Shown: positions 1 through 5,676 of the stretch, in pieces
Layout of the letters: every line of letters starts with the position of its first letter
Numbering within the stretch: position 1 is the stretch's first letter
Source: Bacteroidia bacterium
GTDB lineage: Bacteria; Bacteroidota; Bacteroidia; Bacteroidales; UBA12481
Assembly (NCBI GenBank): GCA_026391235.1
Contig: JAPLDV010000144.1
Coordinates: 1-5,676, forward strand
Direction: 5' to 3'
Length of the DNA: 5,676 nt
Program-made: the position numbers and the translations under genes
Notes under the pieces: model-generated
What the model saw: only the letters and a program-made list of their open reading frames with translations
What the model was told of the DNA's origin: nothing
Databases searched by the model: none

Positions 1-3000
1 TCTTCCGAAACATTTCCAAGATTAAAATAGAGTGACGGATCTATATCATCGCGGGTTATTCCCTTCTTGGCATCTTCCACATAGGGGTCCATCACCCAGA
101 ATTCGAGATATTCAACATTTGCTTCCTCGAAATCATTTGTGGTTAGTTTAGCCATAACACCACCCCATCGCGACTGCGGGGAGCGCAGGTAACCCTGGTC
201 ATCGAGTCCGGCGGAATAGCTTGAACCATGAATATCATAATTGTAAGGACCTCTTTCTTTGGGATAAAAGGCCAGGTTTAACACTTGCAAAGAGACAGGG
301 ATGTTGTTCGGGCTCTCTTTATAGGGGAAAATCTCCTGAGTTTGGATCTCCCTGGTAAAGTGGCTGTTTTGTTCTGCCGGGTTATTGGCAATATGACTCG
401 GTGTAACTGAGTTGTTCCTCAAAAACAAAGGATCTATATGATACCAGGCAAGCTTGGCACGGTTGTAACCATAAGCAAGACTGTTGCTTAACGACGCCTC
501 AGGGAATAATTCAGGCTGACCGGCAGGTGTACTGGAAAGTACCCAGGTTTGACGCTGGCTTAAAGTAAAACTGGTTTGGCTGCCTTCAAAATCATCTATC
601 AGCGCTTCGCCTTCCTTTGATGCACTTGAATTGATGACTTTGGAGTGACCCGGAATCAGGTCGGCAAACTCACCGCTGAAGGTTATGATCGACTTCTCCT
701 TGGTTTGGATCAGCGGAAGCTTGTCGATAAACCGGGTGAGCCATGGAGCTTCTTTACGATAGTTGGCATTGAATCCCCAGATCGTATTCGAAATCGGTAT
801 TTCCTGGAGGGTTACTTTATTTGTCAGCGGACGTTCGCTTAGATGAAGAATCGTTCCACCAACATTAATATCCTTATTGAATCGATATTCAAGGTGAGTG
901 CCCAGCATGGATTTTGATTGCATGGCAAAAGTTGATTGATCTTCCAGGGATATTTTGATCGGGGTTCCTGATTCCAGAAGGCCCTGGTTGATTATCTTGA
1001 CGGTCCCCATGGTGTAATCCACTGTGTAGTCGGAGTTTTCAGCCAGCTTCATCCCGGCGGCGGTCACAATAACGCTGCCTTGCGGAATATTCATGGCATT
1101 AAGGCGGATTTCTGAGGAGGAAGAGGATTTATAGGATCCCCGCATCAGGAATTTATTCTTTTCTGCCGTTTGTTTTGCAACGGTTTGAGTTTGAGTATAA
1201 AGCTCTTCAAAAACAAAAGCGTCAGCTATTGTTTTGTTATCCGGATTGCCTCCTTCAATTTTTTTCCGGAGAAAGGATCCGAATGGTTCAAGTATCGGAA
1301 AAATTATTCGGCCCTTGGTCGCATTGACTGTAATGGGGTCGATAAAATCGAAAATCCCATCGGGCTGAGGATCAAGCTGGGAGTTAAGTTTATCAAGGTT
1401 TAAAACGCTCAGCAGAATACTCCCGTTGATAGCACCGCCAGGTATGTAGTTAATGGCATTCCCGGTTTTATCGTTTTGATACAGAATATCTAAAACAAAT
1501 TCCTCCTTGTTCAGCCGGCTGGCGCCGATCGAATAAATATTCTTCATCATCAGATCCCAGGTTGGCAGGGTCGGCGTTTGGTTGGTACCCTTTAACAGTT
1601 TAAGAATCAAGGAAGGAGCATCCGATTGCAGATCTTTGTTTACCTCCCCGGAGAATTCACCAACGCGATAAACCTGTCCGCCTACCGTATACTCATAAGC
1701 TACTGCAAGAATTTCGTCCGAACTAAGTTGTTGATTTAATGATATATAACCAAGTTTTGCATTCAGCTGATACTCCTCAGGTGTCAACCTGCGTGCATTC
1801 TCAATTTTTTCGTAATCCTGTCCTCCCAGGAATCCATTAGCAGCCAATGGTGCCAGCACACTGGTTACCTGTCCGATATCCCTGATTCCTGAATAATTGG
1901 TTACAAGGTTGTCATACAGATCGTTAATCGAATTGCTGGGGTATCGTCCCGGACCCAGATATTTTACAAAAGTGGTATTAAAAATGCTGGAACCGGTGGA
2001 GGCACCTTCGGCCAGGTCTATAAAGGCAACAAGATTTCGGGATTCGTTGAAATTGCTGTTTTTATTGGTCACCCAAACTTCAACACGGTTAATGTTGACT
2101 CCGGAGTTGATTACCGGCAAATTTTTCAAAGCCTGATCATAAGTATCCCTGAAATAATGTGAGAGGAAGAAGTGCTTATTGGATTCATATTCATCGCCGC
2201 GTATCTCAAATTCGTTTGCCACGCCTCCACCCTGAACATCAATGGATTGTGATTTTCCCTGCTGTTGAGTAAAGATACTGGTGACCGTAAGTCGACCGAA
2301 CTGCATTTCGGTTTTGATCCCAAAGAGGCTCTGGCTGCCTGTAATCAGGGAGCCAGAGAGTGGAAGGTTAACATTTCCTGCTTCCACCTTCCGGAGTATT
2401 TCGTCATCTTTTCCGGTATAGGCAATTCGGGTTTTATTTTCAAAGTCAAAAGTAGCTTCTGTATTGTAGGTAATCCCCAGTTCCATTTTATCGCCAATCT
2501 GTCCATTGACGTTCATCTGGATCTTATTATCAAAATCGAAGGTGGTATTTTTCCTGACTTTCTCGGGCAGCGACGGGTTATCTGTTTTATTGATCTGGAC
2601 ACCAAAAATAAGTTCAGCAGAACCCTGCGGCTTGATTGTTATGACATTTGATCCGAAAATCCGGTCGAATGCTTCACCTCCGATGTACAATTTCGGGATG
2701 AGTCCCTGCTGCATTTGGAACTGTTCGCCACCCACGCGTTGTTTCCAGTATTCCTTTACCGAGCGGTTTAAATCATACTTATGATATTGTTCGGGCGTAA
2801 GGAAGTATGGATCGCCAAAATTCTTATCTCCAAGCTTTTGTTGAAATTTGTAATCATTTTTATCCGGATCGTAATCAATCGTTGAGGTAATATTCTTAGG
2901 ATCCTTCAGGAATAGTGGCGATTTCCGGGTCGACAAAGCGGACGGAAATCCTTTTGCCGGAGGAATCGGGTACCGCAGATTAAAGATGGTGTCAAGTTTG

Positions 3001-3134
3001 GTTGTATCAACCGCCTGTTTATTTGGGACGGTCGGATTTTTTTGCTGTGCTATCAGGCTGCCTGGCAGTACCAATAAAAGTATCAGGACGAGTTTAAGAC
3101 AGATCAGTGTTTGAATCGATGGTCTAGGCTGCAT
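1..3134 (-). CDS. sprA: SprA, type IX secretion outer-membrane translocon (N-terminal part, truncated by window edge)
   Basis: SprA (Sov in Porphyromonas) is the very large outer-membrane beta-barrel through which type IX secretion cargo crosses the outer membrane; gliding species need it to export adhesins. I translated the frame by hand: 1044 codons are open with no stop, followed by 2 leftover bases. Full SprA proteins are about 2,300-2,500 residues, so somewhat under half is present. A signal peptide covers about residues 1-29. Family-typical blocks follow: VEAGNVNLPLSGSL (250-263) leading to SLFGIKTEMQFG; LPTWDLMMKNIYSIGA near 523-540; PQGSVIVTAAG (684-694) with DYTVDYTMG (702-710); DDFEGSQTSF from 847; LAWYHIDP (895-902); GPYNYD (962-967); SRWGGVMAK (988-996); and NDFEEANVEYLEFWVMDP (1000-1017). 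The start is the only ATG after an in-frame TGA at 3165-3167. It lies 19 bp after ruvA, with only a weak AGG upstream. The mature part seen has no cysteine. Family identity is recognised from conserved motifs; the role is by homology. Confidence 0.95.
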   Translation of the reverse strand, partial: MQPRPSIQTLICLKLVLILLLVLPGSLIAQQKNPTVPNKQAVDTTKLDTIFNLRYPIPPAKGFPSALSTRKSPLFLKDPKNITSTIDYDPDKNDYKFQQKLGDKNFGDPYFLTPEQYHKYDLNRSVKEYWKQRVGGEQFQMQQGLIPKLYIGGEAFDRIFGSNVITIKPQGSAELIFGVQINKTDNPSLPEKVRKNTTFDFDNKIQMNVNGQIGDKMELGITYNTEATFDFENKTRIAYTGKDDEILRKVEAGNVNLPLSGSLITGSQSLFGIKTEMQFGRLTVTSIFTQQQGKSQSIDVQGGGVANEFEIRGDEYESNKHFFLSHYFRDTYDQALKNLPVINSGVNINRVEVWVTNKNSNFNESRNLVAFIDLAEGASTGSSIFNTTFVKYLGPGRYPSNSINDLYDNLVTNYSGIRDIGQVTSVLAPLAANGFLGGQDYEKIENARRLTPEEYQLNAKLGYISLNQQLSSDEILAVAYEYTVGGQVYRVGEFSGEVNKDLQSDAPSLILKLLKGTNQTPTLPTWDLMMKNIYSIGASRLNKEEFVLDILYQNDKTGNAINYIPGGAINGSILLSVLNLDKLNSQLDPQPDGIFDFIDPITVNATKGRIIFPILEPFGSFLRKKIEGGNPDNKTIADAFVFEELYTQTQTVAKQTAEKNKFLMRGSYKSSSSSEIRLNAMNIPQGSVIVTAAGMKLAENSDYTVDYTMGTVKIINQGLLESGTPIKISLEDQSTFAMQSKSMLGTHLEYRFNKDINVGGTILHLSERPLTNKVTLQEIPISNTIWGFNANYRKEAPWLTRFIDKLPLIQTKEKSIITFSGEFADLIPGHSKVINSSASKEGEALIDDFEGSQTSFTLSQRQTWVLSSTPAGQPELFPEASLSNSLAYGYNRAKLAWYHIDPLFLRNNSVTPSHIANNPAEQNSHFTREIQTQEIFPYKESPNNIPVSLQVLNLAFYPKERGPYNYDIHGSSYSAGLDDQGYLRSPQSRWGGVMAKLTTNDFEEANVEYLEFWVMDPYVEDAKKGITRDDIDPSLYFNLGNVSE
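3048..3134 (-). other. Signal peptide of SprA (Sec-dependent)
   Basis: Residues 1-29 of SprA form a classical Sec signal. The n-region MQPRPSIQTLICLK carries Arg4 and Lys14. A hydrophobic core, LVLILLLVLPG, follows, and then SLIA before QQK. The likely signal peptidase I cut is after Ala29, leaving Gln30 as the mature N-terminus. The only cysteine, Cys12, lies before the core and is not in a lipobox, so this is not a lipoprotein signal. It fits an outer-membrane barrel that reaches the periplasm by Sec. The exact cut site is an inference. Confidence 0.8.
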
Positions 3135-3153
3135 AGAGATACCTGTGAAGCGA

Positions 3154-3741
3154 TTAAAGTTTTTTCAAGGCCAGCTTGACAAGTTCTTCGGCCCCGTTTA
3201 GCGGGTTTTCCCTAAGGATCTGATCGAGGACCCTTACCGATTCATTCCGGCCGAAGCCAAGCATAACCAAAGCAGATAACGCTTCATCCTTTGAGGTATT
3301 GCCCGGATCCGGCAAAATACCGCTGACTTCCCCAATTTTTGTGATTTTATCTCGCAGATCGATAATTACCCGTTGGGCGGTTTTAACGCCTACGCCTTTT
3401 ACGCTTTTCAGCAGGTTCACATTGTCAGTCTGTATGGCTCTGCAGATATCAGAGGTTGTGAGCGATGAAAGCATCATGCGGGCCGTATTGGGTCCGATAC
3501 CGCTTACTGCGATCAGGAGCCTGAACATTTCCCGCTCCTCTCTGGCAGCAAATCCGAAAAGGACATGAGCATCTTCGCGTATTACCTCTTCGATCAGGAG
3601 GGTAACCTGCTCCTTACCACGAAGGGTAGCATGAGTTTGAAGAGATATCTGGATAAGATATCCGATTCCACCCTGTTCCAGCACGGCAATTGCTGGAGTT
3701 AGTTCGGTCAGCTTGCCTGATATATACTCATAAATGGCCAT
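3154..3741 (-). CDS. ruvA: RuvA, Holliday junction branch-migration complex subunit
   Basis: RuvA is the cytoplasmic DNA-binding subunit that holds a four-way Holliday junction in a square-planar form and loads the RuvB motor for branch migration in recombinational repair. The protein has 195 residues, close to the usual 190-205. Residues 1-63 form the OB-fold domain, opening MAIYEYISGKL and ending in REDAHVLFGF. Glu56 and Asp57 match the acidic pin (Glu55/Asp56 in E. coli) that separates strands at the crossover. Two helix-hairpin-helix motifs follow, VSGIGPNTA (79-87) and VKGVGVKTAQR (114-124). A loose linker (about 137-150) leads to the RuvB-binding domain III (151-195), with the typical EALSALVMLGF. 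The start is firm: the only upstream in-frame stop is the pdxA TAG, with no other ATG between. No Shine-Dalgarno is visible. It lies 18 bp after pdxA and 19 bp before sprA. ruvB is not in this window. Confidence 0.97.
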   Translation of the reverse strand: MAIYEYISGKLTELTPAIAVLEQGGIGYLIQISLQTHATLRGKEQVTLLIEEVIREDAHVLFGFAAREEREMFRLLIAVSGIGPNTARMMLSSLTTSDICRAIQTDNVNLLKSVKGVGVKTAQRVIIDLRDKITKIGEVSGILPDPGNTSKDEALSALVMLGFGRNESVRVLDQILRENPLNGAEELVKLALKKL

Positions 3742-3759
3742 GGTACAGTCAATGAAAAA

Positions 3760-4797
3760 CTATAATGTTCCGAGAGCATTCTTTTTCAGTTCGCGATTGG
3801 CTTTCCGCGATTTGAAAATATCGACAGCCATGTAAATGGCCTGCCTCATGGAATCCGCGCTGGCCTTATCCAGTCCGGCGATTTCATAAGCTGTGCCGTG
3901 TGCGGGTGAAGTTCGTACAAATGGCAGTCCAACCGTAAAATTGACTCCTGAATCGAATGAAAGTGCCTTGAAAGGAGCCATGCCCTGGTCGTGGTACATG
4001 GCCAGCGCTGCATCAAATTTCTGATAGAGCCCGGATCCGAAATAACCATCAGCTGCATACGGCCCGAGTGCCATGATATTTTCCTGCCGGGCGATTTCAA
4101 GAGCCGGTTTGATGATTTCTTCTTCTTCCATACCGAGCAATCCCTGGTCGCCCGAATGCGGGTTCAGTCCCAAGACAGCGATCCGTGGGGTTCCGATATT
4201 AAAATCCTGACGCAGGGAGCGATCGAGCAGCCGCAGTTTCGAAAGCAGGAGCTCTTTTGTGATCTCTGCAGGAACCTGAGCCAAAGGAATATGACCCGTA
4301 ACCACACCCACTTTAAGATAATCACTGACCATCAGCATCAAAACATCGCCGGAAGTTAGTTTCTCCTGAAGATACTCGGTATGGCCCGCAAAATTAAAAT
4401 CCTTGCTTTGAATGGTATGTTTGTTGATCGGAGCGGTGACCAGGAGATCAATCTGATGTTCAATCAGATCATGAACAGCCATTTCCAATGCAATAAAGGC
4501 TGCTTCCCCGGCATATCCTGAAGCCTTTCCGAGTTCAACACGGGCATTATCATCGAGACAGTTGATAAGGTTTGCCCTGCGGGGATTGGCTTCCCTGGCG
4601 GTAGCCACACTGTTCAGACTAAAATTCGTTATATTCAGTGCCTTGCGATGATAGGCCAGAACCTTAGGGGAACCGTAAACTACCGGTGTGCAGACATCAA
4701 GAATTCTCGGGTCCATCAACGCTTTGATAATCACCTCATATCCGATTCCGTTGATGTCACCTTGGGTAATCCCTACGCGTATTCTATGTTCATCCAT
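3760..4797 (-). CDS. pdxA: PdxA, 4-hydroxythreonine-4-phosphate dehydrogenase
   Basis: PdxA oxidises 4-phosphohydroxy-L-threonine with NAD(P)+; the product loses CO2 to give 3-amino-2-oxopropyl phosphate, which PdxJ condenses with deoxyxylulose 5-phosphate to make pyridoxine phosphate. It is a cytoplasmic, metal-dependent homodimer in the DXP-dependent vitamin B6 route. The 345 residues match the family (about 330-365). Every key residue I can place falls three positions after its E. coli counterpart: His139-Thr140 in FAGHTEYL (substrate); the metal ligands His169 (VTGHIPL), His214 (GLNPHSGDQG) and His269 (YHDQG); and Lys277, Asn286 and Arg295 (substrate phosphate side). The N-terminal motif is GDINGIGYEV rather than the proteobacterial GDPAGIGPE; I recall this as normal in Bacteroidota. 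The start is the only ATG after the aminopeptidase stop, which lies in the same frame 9 bp upstream. The upstream bases GAAAATTTT are AT-rich without a Shine-Dalgarno. Catalytically it looks intact. Confidence 0.97.
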   Translation of the reverse strand: MDEHRIRVGITQGDINGIGYEVIIKALMDPRILDVCTPVVYGSPKVLAYHRKALNITNFSLNSVATAREANPRRANLINCLDDNARVELGKASGYAGEAAFIALEMAVHDLIEHQIDLLVTAPINKHTIQSKDFNFAGHTEYLQEKLTSGDVLMLMVSDYLKVGVVTGHIPLAQVPAEITKELLLSKLRLLDRSLRQDFNIGTPRIAVLGLNPHSGDQGLLGMEEEEIIKPALEIARQENIMALGPYAADGYFGSGLYQKFDAALAMYHDQGMAPFKALSFDSGVNFTVGLPFVRTSPAHGTAYEIAGLDKASADSMRQAIYMAVDIFKSRKANRELKKNALGTL

Positions 4798-4806
4798 AAA
4801 ATTTTC

Positions 4807-5676
4807 TTACAGTTGATAATATTGGGTAATGAATTCAAGCAATAATCTGACCCCGGTTCCGGTGCCTCCGATTCCCCGGTAACTTTCGCGTGAAGTAAGG
4901 AAGGCTGTTCCGGCGATATCGATGTGTATCCATGGATAGCCGGTAAACCGCTCAAGAAATTTACCGGCTGTGATGGCTCCGGCATTACGTCCGCCTATAT
5001 TTTTGACATCGGCAATTTCCGATTCGAGCAATTTTGCATAATCTTCCCAAAGTGGAAATCTCACCAGCCTTTCATGCACGGAAAATCCTGCCTGAATGAG
5101 TTGATCAAATGTACCGTCGGGGGCAGTTCCCATGATAACGGAAGCCTGAGATCCCAGGGCCACCTGTGCTGACCCTGTGAGTGTGGCGAGGTCGATAACC
5201 AGTTCCGGCTGATATTTTCTGGCATAGCTCAAGGCATCGGCAAGAATCAGCCGGCCTTCAGCATCGCAATTAAGGACCTCAACGGTTGTATTGTCATGCA
5301 TCCTGATCACATCACCCGGAGCATATGCGTTACCGTCAGGCCGGTTGTCGGTGGCGGGAATAAGCCCTATAGTCCGGACCGGCAAATTCATGCGCGCCAA
5401 AGCAATCAGTGTTCCGGCAACAGCCGCAGCCCCGGCCATATCGCATTTCATTTCGTCCATGCTGCCAGGAGTGGGTTTGATACTTAATCCCCCGGTATCA
5501 AAAGTTATCCCTTTGCCGATTAGCACCAATGGGGAATCATTTACGTAATTCTCTGGTTCCCATGTCATTATAATAAACCTTGGAGGATCTATACTCCCGT
5601 TGTTAACGGCCAGTAATCCACCCATCCTAAGTGATTCAATCTGGGTTTTATCCAGGATTTCAACCGAAAGTCCGGT
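4807..5676 (-). CDS. pepA: Leucyl aminopeptidase, M17 family (C-terminal catalytic part, truncated by window edge)
   Basis: M17 aminopeptidases are cytoplasmic, two-metal enzymes, usually hexameric, that release N-terminal residues (often leucine) from peptides and so recycle amino acids. The visible 289 residues are essentially the whole catalytic domain of a protein usually near 480-500 residues; the N-terminal domain lies beyond the window. The frame stays open upstream of Met18 (TGLSVEILDKTQIESLR), so Met18 at 5625 is internal, not the start. Counting from the first visible residue, GKGITFDTGGLSIKP gives Lys55, Asp60 and Lys67, CDMAGAAA gives Asp79, and NCDAEGRL gives Asp138, Glu140 and Arg142. 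These match the E. coli PepA metal and catalytic set Lys270, Asp275, Lys282, Asp293, Asp352, Glu354 and Arg356, with one extra residue before Asp79. The signature has Cys where most members have Thr. The C-terminal part shows GAITAGKFLERF and HIDIAGTAF. It ends in TAA, 9 bp before pdxA. The symbol is by family; lineage-specific naming is uncertain. Confidence 0.95.
   Translation of the reverse strand, partial: TGLSVEILDKTQIESLRMGGLLAVNNGSIDPPRFIIMTWEPENYVNDSPLVLIGKGITFDTGGLSIKPTPGSMDEMKCDMAGAAAVAGTLIALARMNLPVRTIGLIPATDNRPDGNAYAPGDVIRMHDNTTVEVLNCDAEGRLILADALSYARKYQPELVIDLATLTGSAQVALGSQASVIMGTAPDGTFDQLIQAGFSVHERLVRFPLWEDYAKLLESEIADVKNIGGRNAGAITAGKFLERFTGYPWIHIDIAGTAFLTSRESYRGIGGTGTGVRLLLEFITQYYQL

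Larger units (their letters stand above)
1..5676 (-). other. Probable operon segment: pepA-pdxA-ruvA-sprA
   Basis: Four genes run in the same direction with gaps of 9, 18 and 19 bp. None of the gaps can hold a terminator, and I see no Bacteroidota-type promoter (TAnnTTTG at -7) in the bases just before sprA. Co-transcription is inferred from spacing alone. The promoter would lie upstream of position 5676, and the transcript would continue past position 1 into the rest of sprA. ruvA next to sprA is, from memory, common across Bacteroidota. I cannot say how widespread pepA-pdxA in front of them is. Confidence 0.7.

Noticed and set aside
2126..2323. A short minus-strand frame inside sprA
   Set aside because: It is out of frame with sprA, whose coding continues unbroken through this stretch. 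It is not evidence of a frameshift or internal gene.
2265..2651. A 128-codon plus-strand open frame, with an overlapping one at 2506-2784
   Set aside because: They lie antisense to the unbroken sprA frame, whose translation shows conserved SprA motifs. Their own translations show no recognisable domain.
3193..3209. A small inverted repeat CCCG-TTTAG-CGGG followed by four T on the plus strand, resembling a terminator
   Set aside because: The stem is only 4 bp, it lies within the ruvA coding sequence, and it faces the strand that carries no gene.
3991..4359. A 122-codon plus-strand open frame
   Set aside because: It is antisense to the conserved core of pdxA, including the metal-binding histidines, and looks like a chance shadow.
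5625..5625. ATG at 5625 as the start of the aminopeptidase
   Set aside because: The same frame stays open through the window edge, and the upstream residues match the family, so this methionine is internal.
1..5676. A hidden novel system (defence cassette, mobile element, CRISPR, structured RNA)
   Set aside because: Four conserved genes fill all but 46 bases. I saw no direct repeats, transposase, tRNA or long inverted repeats, so a novel system is not supported here.

Overview
The window reads as ordinary chromosomal DNA of a Bacteroidota (Bacteroidetes) bacterium, most likely a Bacteroidales-like lineage. The main reason is a SprA-type outer-membrane protein directly downstream of ruvA, an arrangement I recall as typical of that phylum. 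Other supports are moderate GC (mid-40s percent by eye), gaps with little or no Shine-Dalgarno signal, and the Bacteroidota-style PdxA motif GDINGIGYEV. Genus and species cannot be told from this window.

All genes lie on the minus strand and are transcribed from high to low coordinates. In that order they are: the C-terminal catalytic part of an M17 leucyl aminopeptidase (4807-5676, cut by the window edge); a complete pdxA for vitamin B6 synthesis (3760-4797); a complete ruvA for Holliday-junction recognition (3154-3741); and the first 1044 codons of sprA, the type IX secretion translocon (1-3134, cut by the window edge). The gaps are 9, 18 and 19 bp, so over 99 percent of the window is coding. 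There is no room for a terminator or separate promoter between genes, and the four probably form part of one transcription unit whose promoter lies beyond position 5676. No stretch of more than 20 bases lacks a gene.

The genes do not share one pathway: peptide turnover, cofactor synthesis, recombination and protein export. The link is co-transcription rather than shared biochemistry. SprA is the most telling gene for lifestyle, because it implies secretion of proteins with type IX C-terminal signals, and possibly gliding.

I found no RNA gene, mobile element, CRISPR array or repeat family, and no convincing undescribed system. The findings are modest: the close linkage of sprA to housekeeping genes, three consecutive genes in one frame separated by single stops, and a few motif variants.
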